Notes under the pieces: generated by a model
Told to the model about the DNA's origin: nothing
Databases searched by the model: none
The model's input: the letters and a program-made list of their open reading frames with translations, nothing else
NCBI RefSeq assembly: GCF_032362555.1
Contig: NC_083518.1
Coordinates: forward strand, 2,492,501 to 2,556,500
Reading direction: 5' to 3'
Origin: Amyelois transitella
Lineage: Eukaryota > Arthropoda > Insecta > Lepidoptera > Pyralidae
Length of the DNA: 64,000 bases
Shown: in pieces, positions 34,589-46,980 of the stretch
Layout of the letters: each line of letters opens with the position of its first letter
How positions within the stretch are numbered: the first letter of the stretch is position 1
Program-made: the position numbers and the translations under genes

Positions 34589-37500
34589 AATGAAAGACTG
34601 TAGGTCCTGCTGGGAAGGTTCCTTCGCCTTCACTTCTCCTTTCCCGCGTTTTCCACGCATGCGCGCCGCCGCCGCCGCCTTCGGCCTTTGCACACGCAAG
34701 TTCACCCAATCAGGAAACCTCCCTCCTGGTGGCTCTTTTGCTAATTCTTCAGCTGGAAATAGAATTTTATTTATAGAAAAGATGAACCGCACTGATAACA
34801 CCTACACTACAATCCTATACCCCGATGACCAGTGTGTTTCAAAATGAAATTACACAGAAAACTAATTTTATCTTCTTTCTTGCCTAGTACTTACCTATTT
34901 TTTCCAAAACGCTTTTAGCGCGCGTTTGTCGTAGAAATCTTTACTTAATAACTTAATAATTGCCTTATGTAAGCTATTTTAGTTATTTTCCGAATTGCGT
35001 ACTAAAGCCAATAAGTGCGCATGCACTTTAATCTCAAGATAAATTTTGTTATTTAATTACTTAAGATATTCGCTTTGTAAACAACCTTTCTTGCTACTTA
35101 AGCTGATCGAACAACCTATTTTTAGTAGGTAGGTACTCACATATTTACGGCTGGTTGTAGAAAGGTGAGTTCTGACTGACATAAAGGTTCCTTAAAAATA
35201 GTAGGACCGACAGACTAGCTAGTCTTTTCTATCTTTACTAATATTGTAAAGAGAAAAAATATGTTTCTTTGTAAATAACAAATTAATAACTACTATTAAT
35301 TGATTTTCTAGAAACCTTAAGGAACATAGCTTTGTCTTTTTTTCTGGAAATTCCCACGTTTTATCATAAACTATGTACCTACCTATTATCAAATGTAACA
35401 AAGAATATAAATCTTAGAACAGATGTCACATACCGTGACGTGACAAAAACTGAGCAGGAAGTATTTGCTTGCATGTTGACAAATAAATGATGGTTTTATG
35501 AGAATACCAAGGGCAACTGCGGAAGTCGGAATAAGTGCGTAACACCATCGATTTGCTGACGGTGATGGGCCTAAAAGGTTGTTTGACATGAAATAATATT
35601 AGAAATAAATGAACATGCACGAAAAACTAAAGTTAAAATTTATTTTGAATTATTTAAGAGCTACTTTCCATTGACCCATATTTTATAAAAAGGTTTTAGG
35701 ACAATGTCGTCTATATAAAGTACCTAATCCGAAGTTAATTTTATTGCTCTATTGTTACAGAATAAATATTCATAGAGTTAGAATAAACATTAGTTAAACT
35801 TACATTTACATGTTAAAACGAAACGAAATGCCAAGTTTATTTTGAAATATTTTAAACATCTGACCACCACTGTATGTAATTAGGATTAAGTAATTTATTT
35901 ATAGTTATTTTTAATGATTGAAAATGAGATTAGAGATAGCCGAGTACATGGGTACGTATGCAATCACTTGATTGATTGAGAATCAATTTGCAACATTTCC
36001 ATAATGTTTTCTTGATAAAGGGTGTAAGTTATCGCAAAAACGTGTCGTTCCAAGATAAATCTGATCCATAAATACAAAACAAAAATATTACTTACAACAA
36101 AAAAAATCTGTTTGCATGAATTGGTTTGAAAACTTTGCTAAGCGCGTTTTGTATTTGACTAAATTCAGACACAGGAGGTATAAGGTCAAAATAAAATACT
36201 GAAATTTAAAATATTTATTATTATATTTATTTCACTCGGAAGCGATACGTCCGTCCGTAAACTATTGGTTGGGCAGGTAGAACAAAGGAAAATTTTTAGG
36301 AAAAGGAAGTTGAAAATAAATTTTGCTTTATATAGTCGAATATAACACCAGAGAGAGATCGAAAATACTTCCGTTCTAAATGTGTCAGAAACCAAACCTA
36401 ACATTAACTGACTTATTGGCAGTCTCAAATACCCTCAATTTACATTCTCTATTGTCATTCCAAACTTTCCTCAGTTAGTCGAACTTATGCAAGACACGTA
36501 CCAACTTTCCTTGTGATCTTCCTAGGCAGCTCCCACGTTCCCGTAAAGTGGCCGAAGCATTTCGATGTGCCCCTGGGGGCTCCTGGTAGAAAGTGTCCGT
36601 TCTCGTCGCAGATCGGTTTCGGGTCGGGCCTCATTTCCACGGGGCGCGCCCGGTTCGGTGCGAACCGGGGCACCTCCCAATTGCCCAGGCGCTTCGGTGT
36701 CGACTCCCGATTAAACTGCAGAAGACGTACGATCTTCAATTTCTTAGTGAAAAGAATATTAATTTATATATAAAACTTTTTACTTGACTGATAGACAATG
36801 CAGAGCCGAAAATATTTAGTGTAACAAGATGGATAACTAATTAATTGGATTTGTGAATTTCCCTTTTAAACTAGAAACTACGGGGCAAACGTTACCTAAT
36901 ACATAAGTAAATTGAATTCTCCAATTATATACTTTAAGTTGTTTTGCAAATTCCCCTAGGAGTAAAGTCCTTGAAAATCGATATAAAAGTAAAGAAATAA
37001 GATTATAGATATGATTACTTTCTAAGCAAAATAACAAATTCATAATATTGTAATCGAAGACGAAATAATGAAGTAGTAGGAAGAATGGAACAAAAATGAA
37101 TAAATTAAAAAGTGTAACAAGTGAAAAACTACAATAGTGTCGCGTGGCCATAGAGCAGGTGTCAAAATCAACCCCTGTAAAGTTTTAATGATCATCCCTC
37201 GAACAACAAAGGGTTGCAAATTGTTATTTGCCCCATACATCACGACTTCAATTCGGAATTATTAATAACCATAATAATTTAGAATTATCTTGTCAAACTG
37301 GGTTTTTCTATTAAGACAGAAATATGATTGGAAAGAGCTGTCTTTGCTAAACTCTTTTTGAAACGATTGGTACGTAATGCAGAAAGTCTTTCTAGAAAAT
37401 ACTCCTCTATCTTTTAAGTGTAAAGACAAAAGATTTACACACCCAGTTCCCTTTCATAGTTGCAACTGTGTACGTACATAGTTACAATTATGAATTCACC

Positions 37501-40500
37501 ACTTTCCTTGTAAGGACTTCCGAGTGTTCGCAATTTTTTTTATATTGGCAGAAGATATTCTGAGTTCTAATATTTTCTAAAAGATAACCTTAGCGTTTTA
37601 TGTTACGCTAAGGAGGTTTGTCGGCATCTCAAAGCAATCATTCCATTTATTATTAACCATATCTGTGTGCTTCACGTACAACCATGACTACTTTTAAGGA
37701 ATATCTAAAGAGAGAAAGAAATCAAAATTCTTCGATTTCTCTACAGTAATGTGCAATAAGAGAAAAGAAAGGTACCTAATCGTTGTCTCCTAAGAAGGGG
37801 AAAAAGATTGTTTTCGATATGTGGATGATGCTCGTATAATGAAAGTTTCGTTCGACGAATTTCAGCTAGAATTCATCGTACCTACGCAATCAGCCAAGTT
37901 ATTATTAGCCCACAAATGGATTTATATTAACAAGCTTACAAAAGCTTTGACACATTCAGCTTATTACTAAGGAGCCTTGAACTTGGGACCTTGGCGATTG
38001 CAATCCATATAGCTTGTTTTGTCCTTATTTTAGTTACGTCATTGCAGTATTACGATTTCTTTTGTCACAGCGATAGCTCGTTAAGCAAAAATAGAATTGC
38101 TTTACAAGGAAGAATTAAAACTTCTACCACGTCTTGGGAGACAACAGAAAATTCCTTACTTGATGATCGCCATTTTTAAGCCAATAAACTTATAATCGAG
38201 GATCTGAAGGACCAGGCAAATTCGAGAAAAGATTAGGGCATATTTCATAACGCGATATAAGTAATCCTTTATGCTAGAAAGCACGCGGTCGATATCAGGG
38301 CATAATCACAACAACTTATGTGTCTTGGCTAAAAAGAAAAAAAAACATAGTAACTGAAGACATATATATATGAGTTAAGTGACCGTGCGTCTCAGATCGC
38401 AAAAAAAAATAGGCAACAAGTACAGGGCCTATGAACTATTCAAGTGGGACATACTTATCCTTTGTTGGGAATTATGACAGTAAATCGATGTCTGGTAATA
38501 AATAGTTTGGCTTCGGCTTTGATATTATCATGGTACAGTCACCTAGAAAGTTAATGTTTGGAAGATATAATTTTTAACCTACAAATTAATTTAGCCTTAG
38601 GTGGTAGAAAATTAAGTGTAACTGCAACTCATTGTTTTGATGTAGACCTTATTTTGGGCGCTTGTATTTTGTACATGTATTGTGCCGTGTGGTTACCGGC
38701 ACCAGTTAAAAAAAGATCTCTATCTCTTTCACATGGATGTCGTAAAAGGCGAATTCGGGATGGGCTTATAAACTAGAGGATTTTTTAAGGCGATGGGCTA
38801 GCAACCTGTCACTATTTGAATCTCAATTTTAACTAAACATCTGTACTTGACTGTACACTATGTTTCAAGTTGACAGCTTGTTTTACAGACCATTATATTT
38901 GATGACATTGTCTTTGCGTGTACGTTACTGCCTCACCGAATGCCTGTCACGGATAGATAAATCTAGATTTCATAAAACCGCATTTGTAATATTAAACTTA
39001 TAGCCAGGACCTTGATAGCTGTAAATAAATATCCTACTACATACGAATGTTGTTTCTTGTATATTTTTTCTCGGCAAATGTTAGATATTAACACAGTAAT
39101 AGGTCGCCTATATTATTATTTTTTACACAATTTATCATTTCAACTGTGTATGTAACCATAATATATGCTGGACTAGATTCCCATATAAAAACCCGGCATT
39201 CAGACTTCTATCTTATCCAGATCAAATCCTAGACTCCCAAATTTATTATCCATTGCATAAATATAAACTTCCCCTATTTTCATTGTCTGTATATTTATAT
39301 GAGTCAATCTCGGAAAGTTTTGGACAGATTTTGTTCCTGTTTGAAATGTTGGTAAAAGGGTGTTCTGAGGAAGGTTTATTTATCTATTCAGTGCAAAGCC
39401 GGGGCGTGTCACTAGTCTAAGATAAGAAAAGTTAAGAGGTCGTCGGGTGCAGAAGCTTAGATCTTGATTAAATACTCTAATTAGTATTGTATGCAGGTCA
39501 TGCAATAAGGTACTCAGATGGTGATCTTTTCCACATGATAAGGGAATTCACATGACGGAAGTTTGCAAATCATTCTATACATAGGAACAGTAAATGACCC
39601 GCCATTTAACCGTCAGTTCTGACAATCATCGTTCAGCACGCGATTCCTATTAACGTCATTCCACATTCACGTTTCACTAAGACGAATATCAGCTTAAGGC
39701 TTTATTTTTAACCCCCTATTTAAAAGAACAGTGTTAAACGCGATTTGTAGAAACATAAACAAAAAAGACTGCGTCTTGTTAAACAAAATTTTTTGACAAC
39801 GTTGTTCCTAAGTTTGATAAAAATCGGTTCAGCAATTTCAAATTACGAGGTGAGAACTTGTAGAGAAGAAATACAATAAGTATGCAAACACTTATATGTA
39901 TTTCAGTGAAAGGATGAAATAAAGAGTTTAATAGACTATAAACTCTTATATTTTATGAAAATACGTTGAAATGTTTAATCCTAATTAGAGGAAAAAGTAA
40001 TTATTTTTGTTTCTTTCTATAATCATATATTCTCATTTAATAAGATATTGTGAAACCTATTCTAAAAATACAACCAATAAAAAAAAGGATAGGTCCACTC
40101 CCTCTCATTCCCACGGATGTCGTAAAAGGCGACTAAGGGATAGGATTATAAACGTGAAATTCTTTAAAACGATGGACTAGCAACCTGTCACTATTTGAAT
40201 CTGAATTCTACCATTAAGCCAAACAGCTGAACGTGGTCAATAGTCTTTTTAAAACTGTTGGCTCTGTCTACCCCGCATGGAATATAGACGTGAATATATG
40301 TATGTAAGTAAAAATTATAAAAAAAAACATATACATTTAGCTCCCTACTGTACTACCAAACAAAACAAACAGATACCAGTACAAATCTGCAATATTTTCA
40401 TAACAATAGTAAAAAACAATTACATGCAAACACGAGAGCTATTAACTAAAGACCCGTACACACAGTGTCAAACACGGATTAGAACCGAAACACAATAGCT

Positions 40501-41763
40501 GTGAAAAATTGACATTCTGCCACCCTTCCAACGAGGCGACGACCCATCTCTAACTTGAAAAAGCCGCGTTCCACATTCGACCCTTCGACTATAAAAACAA
40601 GTATCATTTTAAGTCAAAAATTGATTACATTAAAGATGTTTGGAGTGTAATTGGATGAATCTATAGTGGATTAAGGGCATCACAATTTGTATCAGTAAAA
40701 AACGCCTGTGATACTGAAGGGGCGATAATAGACGTTGCAGGTGCGTTGATAAAAAATGTGTGGTATTAATTGATGAGTAAGAAATGAGTAATTGTAAGTC
40801 TAGGTTCACTTTTTTATCGAACAGGTGCCGATATTTGCATGGAGTGGAGATTCTGACGTCAAATTCTAATCTAAAGCGCTCTGAATGCTGACGTTTAAAT
40901 TGGACTAATATTAAAATGAAAAATGGAAATGAGTAAGTCTATAAGTTTATAAAGTGTTACATAAAAGGCGTATATTGTTTTTATGTGGTAAACAACGTTA
41001 TACACATACATATTGTAATTTTTTTAAGAATGACTGTTGTTGTTTCTGATAAATAAAAAAAATTCTATTTTAATTCATTTTGCAAAGTGAATGGGTTATA
41101 TTTTGTATGCAAGGAATTAACTCATAAAATATCCTTAATACATAGTTAACGAACGTTCCTTATGGGGCAGAGAAAGCCAATGGAAGAATAGTAAGAAACT
41201 TATCATTTTGGTGGTGGAGCCGATATTCATAGCTCCCGCACAAGACTTCAGTAGACCGATTTTGTTTACATTTGATACATAGGTTGACTAGACCTTCAAA
41301 GAATAACAACTATTTTACCCCAGAAATCCTACGGGAGAGAAGAAGTAATTACATACGGAACAAAGTTAATTAAAAAACTACATACATACAATCACGTATG
41401 GGGTAAACATAACCAACAGTTTTAAAAAGACTGAGAGTCCACGTTCCGCTGTATGGCTTAACGTTAAAATTGTGATCCAAATAGCGACAGGTTGCTTGCC
41501 CATCACCTAAAAGAAGAATCCCAAATTTATCCCTTAGTAGTCTTTTACGACTTCCATGAGAAAGAGATAGAGTAGTCCTATAATGTTTATATCGGTTTAT
41601 AATAAAAAAACTAACTAGATAAAATTGAAATTACATGAAAATTCAAAACAAGTAGAACATGCAAAACAGAAGCATGCTTATCTGATGCATTTCTAATGCA
41701 AGTTGATGCGATTACAAATATAAAGTATTTACATACCTGCCCGCTGTCGAAACAATAAGCCAT
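34589..41763 (-). CDS. CFAP126-like: Flattop (CFAP126) homologue, N-terminal exons
   Basis: Microtubule-associated ciliary or sperm-tail protein; vertebrate Flattop is an axonemal doublet-associated protein. Exons are 41737-41763 (ATG at 41763, MAYCFDSGQ), 36502-36715 and 34589-34752. All have clean donors (gtatgt, gtacgt, gtaagt) and matching phases. The second exon is diagnostic: FNRESTPKRLGNWEVPRFAP, then ICDENGHFLPGAPRGTS and HFTGTWELPRKI. These parallel the vertebrate Flattop motifs Y..KFLPKYLQNW, NDRGHLLPSVPRSK and GTWQMPLKIP as I recall them. The third exon gives EELAKEPPGGRFPDWVNLRV followed by a polyalanine and basic stretch. It leaves in phase 0, fitting the 550-codon exon at 25812-27464. 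The intervening intron holds an intact LINE. Without that exon the protein would end after a short tail. Confidence 0.8.
35160..36480. other. Flattop intron 2, no supported feature
   Basis: AT-rich, with few recognisable repeats. An exon-like open stretch at 35434-35570 (minus) was considered and set aside because it breaks the frame. Confidence 0.4.
38682..38830 (+). repeat. Family A repeat, hairpin-end half
   Basis: GTGCCGTGTGGTTACCGGCACC start, stops after AACCTGTCACTATTTGAATC. Confidence 0.75.
40081..40310 (+). repeat. Family A repeat, near full length
   Basis: All internal blocks through to the ATATATGTATGTAAG end; the hairpin is missing. Confidence 0.8.
41381..41583 (-). repeat. Family A repeat
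   Basis: Starts CATACATACAATCACGTATG in reverse and reaches GAGATAGAGTAGTCC. Confidence 0.75.
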
Positions 41764-42354
41764 TTTGTATAATAAAATACGGTAAAATACTTAAAAATAA
41801 CTTATAAATATCACAAAACTAGAATTCGTACGTCACCCACTAATGCGCGAAATGTCATTGCATAAAAACAATATTATGAAAAAAAACACATGTCAATTGT
41901 TTTGTAGGTTTTGTTCGAGTGTTGGGTCGGACTAGAATAACTTTCGTAGTGGAAAATCGGGACACTATTGGCCTAACAAATTGATTGTCATAGCAACGGG
42001 ACTGTTTCCCGGAGTCCCGGATTTTGATGAATTTCCCCAATGAAAGAAGTCCTGAAAGTTGAACGCCCTTTTGACAATGGACTTGCGTGCGCATGCAAAA
42101 TAGTTACATTCTAAATTATGGTGATTATTTGCGACAGTTTCCTTGCGTGTACAGCCAGTACTTACCAGGTTTACTTCCTAACTTACGAGCTAGAAGGTTC
42201 TATTTCAAGATACCGAGAACTACACGGCTCTTACTAACATAGTCTTTTAATAACGTAACATCCTTCTGTTATAAGTCCCGGTACGTCCTCACACTCTTTA
42301 GAGAGGAGCCCGGAGTCCGCCACCACTAAACACTATACTTACTTTATCAAATGG

Positions 42355-42530
42355 GAGACGTTCTAGCAAAAGATATGGTCAAGAGTACCCGAAACCGCCG
42401 AGCTTGCATCAAGAGAGTTATTAATGTGGATGAAGCGAAAGAAGTGTGCAGGGATTGTGCCAAGTGGAAAGATATCGTCTCTGCCTACCTCTCCGGGAAA
42501 GAGGCGTGATTTATGTATTTATGTACTATC
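42355..42530 (+). repeat. Family C retroposon tail
   Basis: GAGACGTTCTAGCAAAAGAT, GATGAAGCGAAAGAAGTGTG and CTCCGGGAAAGAGGCGTGAT blocks; the best copy of this family here. Confidence 0.7.
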
Positions 42531-42544
42531 CTGTTTACATACAT

Positions 42545-42680
42545 AAAAATGTCTTTATCTCTTACGGGGTAGACAGAGCCAACAGTCTCACAAACTAAAA
42601 GGCCACATCCAGCTGTAAGGCTTAATGATAGTATTGATTTTGCAATAGTGACAAGTTACTTGCCCGTTGCCTAAAATAGA
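42545..42680 (-). repeat. Family A repeat, truncated
   Basis: ATCTCTTACGGGGTAGACAG and AGGCCACATCCAGCTGTA blocks. Confidence 0.7.
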
Positions 42681-43129
42681 AACCTAAGTTAAATAGCCTT
42701 TCCACTGATTGACTTTTTCAATCTGCATGTTTAAAGAAGCAGATGGCACACACTTTGTTTGTTTGTTTTTCTTCGCTACCAAGTCAGCATTAAAGAAAGT
42801 AGATAATTCAGTTTTTTTCACGAAACGACTCCTGTCTGACCTCCGCAACTTTACAGATTATGGTTATGGTTCTGATCCTTATAGATTATGGTTATTTGCA
42901 TAACAATATGGTACATTTATTTGCATAATAAAACAGATTTTCTTACGATTGCATTAGAGCATCCATTACAAACTCATAAAGGAGTTAGGTATACCGTTAT
43001 TATTTGTACCTGGGCAGTTCTATACATTTTGATAAGGGCACGTTTATTGTAACCTTATCCGCTCAACGTTTTAACTCAATCATTGTCAATAACGCAAAAA
43101 ATATAATACAAAACGGAATGATTCCTTTC

Positions 43130-43680
43130 AGCGACTGTTGCGTGTCTTCAGATTGACCTTGGAAGACTGATGTCTGGCTTAATGTCTCCGCAGTTACGCG
43201 GTGGGAGTCGCCGCCCGGTACATCAACGTTTGCATAAATTATCTTACTTTGTGACCGAGGAAATGCCTCGTAGGGCTGCCTGGGTAGGCGAGTTATTCTT
43301 TGCTTAAAATATTAAGGGTCCAAGAGATTTTTGGAGTCTAAGCTCACGCAATATAACGTACCGCTGCAGTTACCCCTGCCCCTCTTCAATGCCCGGGGAA
43401 CCTTTATAAGCGCTCCGTGACCTTCACCCATCTCCTTTGGTCCTTCAGCGCTCACCAAGTTAAGTAGCTCGCTATCCTCAGGCAGCTACTTGCTGGATAT
43501 CGTGTCTTTAGCTATACCCTTAAAAATTGTTAAGCTAGTCCAGAGATTGTCACTCTATCTTGTTACTCTATGAATTTTTAAATTATCTCTCATCTTACCT
43601 GCAAAGTTTTACCTCAACGTTGGCGCCCAACGTGGGGCAACTGTGACATTTTTTTTTTTAATTATCTCTCACCTTATAGG
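43130..43680. mobile_element. LTR-retrotransposon fossil: LTR with adjoining primer-binding site
   Basis: A stretch unlike its surroundings: moderately GC-rich, with a TATA-like CTTTATAAG near 43405. It ends in a TGGCGCCCAACGTGGGGC-type primer-binding site at about 43620-43637. A near-repeat of AATTATCTCTCA occurs on both sides of that site. No coding region is seen, so this is a broken, probably old remnant. Gypsy versus BEL/Pao is not resolved and the 5' edge is approximate. Confidence 0.4.
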
Positions 43681-44290
43681 TATCTTCGACGTTTTACTGT
43701 GAGTTTTTTACTAAACTTATCAAATAGTAATTTCGACGTAACAAGAGAGAATACAAAATTCTAAAAGGATGAAATTATTATTATAAAAAAGCGTAGTAAA
43801 AATTCTGACAATAATCTTTGTATTAGAATTCACCTGAAGTTGCCTACGACCTTACAGTTATAAGGCTACGAAAACGCAACGTTGTGTTGTGTAGAGTTCG
43901 TAGCTATTCCTACGAATGCAAGTGTTAAAGCTACAATTTAGGCGTTCGTAGCAAGTGCTACAAGGGTAAAGAAAATTGCAAGTCTTTTTGTCTATAAAGT
44001 AGTATCTTGCTTGCTTTTAATTAATTCATATTTATAAATTAATGCTTAAGTTTAATAAAGATAAAAGATTTAAATTTATTATGTTTGTAACGAATAAACT
44101 CAAAAACTACCTACTGAAACGATTTTAAAAATTCTTTCACCATATGCAAGCTATATTATCTGAAAGTGAAAGGCATACTTTTGTTTTGAAATTAATAAAA
44201 ATTCAGACAGATTAATCAATATAGAATTTCCAAATGGCCCACATCGAAGTTAAGTATAACTAAAATTTCAGGGCATTTCTTCAATTACAG

Positions 44291-44400
44291 GACACACCTG
44301 CGTCCCGGTAGGACCCGGGATCGATAGGCGGGGTTACCCGGGATTGGCGGGACGGGACGTGGGCGGGACGAGCGGGACGCAGGTGGCGGAGGCTGACTGA
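44291..44400. promoter_or_regulatory. GC-rich block with paired E-boxes and GGGACG repeats, upstream of HLH4C
   Basis: A GC-rich island in AT-rich DNA. CACCTGCGTCCCG at 44295-44307 is perfectly inverted at 44373-44385 (CGGGACGCAGGTG), placing an E-box (CACCTG/CAGGTG) at each end. Between them are several GGGACG/GCGGGAC repeats. It lies about 1.1 kb upstream of the HLH4C promoter. An enhancer role is inferred. Confidence 0.4.
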
Positions 44401-44929
44401 GGTAAAGGTTGGACCACATGTATGTATTTTCTTCCTAAAGTTGCAGATATAAAAGATTTTCGGCCAGTCGCTATCATTGTCAATTTGGTAACGGCCTGAA
44501 AAAAATAAGGTATTTCTCAGTTTGCCCCGTATGAATCTTATGGGCTTAAGTATGAATGTAAGTATGCGTATGTACTTATGTTTGTCCGCGAATATCTCGC
44601 GTTTTGCTGAACCGATATTGATGCAGTTTTCAGGTAATTGTTTGTAACACTTAGGAGAAATTCAACCGACCTCAAAAAAGTAGGATATCGATTGAAGGCG
44701 GTTTTCTTTTTTAGGAAAAATTATTAGAGTTACTTATTTTTTAATAACTTTTCTCGACGAAGATTTTTATTTCGTTATTTATTTTCTTAAATTATTTTTA
44801 TTATTACCGGCATTTTATGCACATTACACATTCACCTTGTGCAAGCAGGCTGGCACGTCTGGTGGCGAAAAAGTCGTAGTATGTGCCAGCTGCTTCTCTT
44901 TCCGTTCAGATTGTAACAGCCAATCAAGG

Positions 44930-45008
44930 GAATAACTAAAAAACTTGGGATTCTCTTTTTTAGCTAAACGATGGGCTAGCAACCTGTCCCTTTATGAATA
45001 TCAATTTA
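44930..45008 (+). repeat. Family A fragment
   Basis: Central block only; faces the reverse copy at 45103. Confidence 0.6.
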
Positions 45009-45102
45009 TAGTTCTATATCTCTGACTATGATCCATGGTTAGTTTAAGTAAAAGCAAACATTTATTTCAATATCCGTTTTATAACTATTACGCACATAAT
45101 AT

Positions 45103-45330
45103 ACACACATATAGTCACGTCTATATCCCTTACGGGGTAGACAGAGCCAATAGTCCCGAAAAGACTGAAAGGCCACGTTCAGCCGCTCGGCTTAATGATG
45201 GAATTGAGATCCAAATAGTGACATGCTAATCCATCGCCTAAAAAAGAATCCCAAGTTTGTAATCCTATCCCTTAGTTGCCTTTTACGACATCCATGGGAA
45301 AAAGACGGAGTGGTCCTATTATTTTTTGTG
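45103..45330 (-). repeat. Family A repeat just upstream of HLH4C promoter
   Basis: ACGTCTATATCCCTTACGGG to GGAGTGGTCCTATT; ends about 140 bp before the TATA box. Confidence 0.8.
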
Positions 45331-45467
45331 TAACCATTTTAAATTTATACAATTAACTAGAAAATAAAATAATTTTCATGTGTTACGAAAACAATACAGT
45401 GTGTACTGTGTGTGTAATAACTCCAAAAAGTAACGCCCCCGGGGTGGCCCGGCCTCCACCCTCGGGA

Positions 45468-45608
45468 TATAAAGATAGGGATGCTGCGTCCCCCGTCTCA
45501 GTGCGGTCCGGTGTGAACTAAAGTGAACAGTTTCATGTAATGTATAGTGGACCATGAGTGGACTTAGTGATTTTTGTTAATTTTGGAATACCTACGACTA
45601 AATTTTGC
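45468..45608 (+). promoter_or_regulatory. HLH4C core promoter and noncoding first exon
   Basis: TATAAA at 45468-45473 and initiator TCAGT at 45498-45502 are 32 nt apart, below a GC-rich stretch (45434-45466). The transcript would run to a strong GC/GTAAGT donor at 45608/45609, with only tiny upstream ORFs. The next plus-strand acceptor that opens a gene is at 48620-48621 (TTTATAG), just before the HLH4C ATG. Linking the two is inference. Confidence 0.6.
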
Positions 45609-45722
45609 GTAAGTTTTTTTTTTACACGCGGGTATTTAACGCCACCTACAAAAGTAGATATACATATATAAGTAAGATTTTCTCAAATCCAACGGGATCT
45701 AAAGTTTTTATCGGGATGAGAA

Positions 45723-45978
45723 GTGCCGTGTGGTTCCCGGCACCAATACAAAACAGAAAAGGACCACTCCATCTCTTTCCCATGGATGTCGTAAAAGGCG
45801 ACTAAGGGATAGGCTTACAAACTTGGGATTCTAAGTTAGATGGGCTAGCAACCTGTCACTATTTGAATCAATTCATCATTAAAACAAATAGCTGAACGTG
45901 GCCATTCAGTCTTTTCAAGCCTGTTGGCTCTATCTACCCCGCAAGGGATATAGACGTGACCATATGTATGTATGTATG
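45723..45978 (+). repeat. Family A repeat, full length
   Basis: GTGCCGTGTGGTTCCCGGCACC to a (TATG)4 end, in the putative HLH4C 5' intron. Best representative of the family here. Confidence 0.9.
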
Positions 45979-46647
45979 AGAAGTATCGTACTTGTTTTAT
46001 TCTCCAGATTAAGTATTTTTACGCAAAATGTCATGAAGATTGGTTCAGTAGATAACGCGTTAAAATACTTAATTTGTCATTTATCACTTGAAACGACAGG
46101 TAATTAACTAAATTCCTGATAGCATGTCGTTACCTATATGTAACTATGGAGAAATCAATCGGACTATCTTATAAATAAAGCGGATAAAATAAAAACGATG
46201 TAGATAAATTAATAAGGGGATAAATTATCACCCATGTGAGAATAGAATAGATTTATTCTAAAAACTGGATACAATGTGTCATTTATTGACGTCACATAAC
46301 TGTAATTATAATTATATTATCTACTACCGCTTCCAAAGCGCTTGTGTAGAAGAAGCGGCGAAACAAATTACACTGCAGCAATTTCAGCGGACGTCAATTT
46401 ACAAATATAAATAGATCTCAGAAATCTAAATCGTGGACGAATGTATATTATTTATATTATAATGTTGTTGACAAGGGATATAGACGTGATTATATGTATG
46501 TATGCATTGACCGTTAGTGCCGTGACTTTGCTTAAAGATTAAGAAAAGGATATAGGTATAATCTTTTTATTATCAGTACATACTGACTTTGAGAATTCAG
46601 GTAAAAATACAGTTCCTTTCTCACCATAGCGTGTTTCAGACTATCTA

Positions 46648-46980
46648 GAACGAATCGGTGCCCGGTTAAAATGCGTGATGCGCATAAAGGGTTTCAAATC
46701 TCATCCCGGCCATGACCAATGACTATTTTCGATGATTGTTTATTAGTTTTAGAGAGATGAGGGAAAACATCGCGAGGAAACCTGCATATTCAGGCGACTG
46801 GATGTGTAACTATTAACGTTTCAATACGGGTTAGGTTCCCCGGCAAATGTTGCGGAGGTCAGACGGAAGTCGCTTCATGTAAAAACCTGACTCAGATCCA
46901 GAATCCATCGTCAAAGGCATACCACGGGCTTCTCTACAGAGTGATAAGTATGCAACCGGGACGCCAGGGGGAAGAAGTAC
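46648..46980 (+). repeat. tRNA-derived SINE, family B
   Basis: GGTGCCCGGTTAAAATGCGT head, GAGGAAACCTGCATATTCAG, then CTTCATGTAAAAACCTGACT and CGGGCTTCTCTACAGAG. Confidence 0.7.

Larger units (their letters stand above)
36780..41700. other. Flattop intron 1: long, AT-rich, some repeats
   Basis: Family A copies at 38682-38830 (plus, truncated), 40081-40310 (plus) and 41381-41583 (minus); family F tails near 39285-39415 and 41215-41345. Between 36780 and 38680 I see nothing. Confidence 0.5.

Noticed and set aside
35434-35570. Exon-like open stretch on the minus strand with CTTTTAG acceptor and gtatgt donor, between Flattop exons
   Set aside because: Its length (137 nt) breaks the frame between the flanking exons, and the peptide resembles nothing in Flattop.
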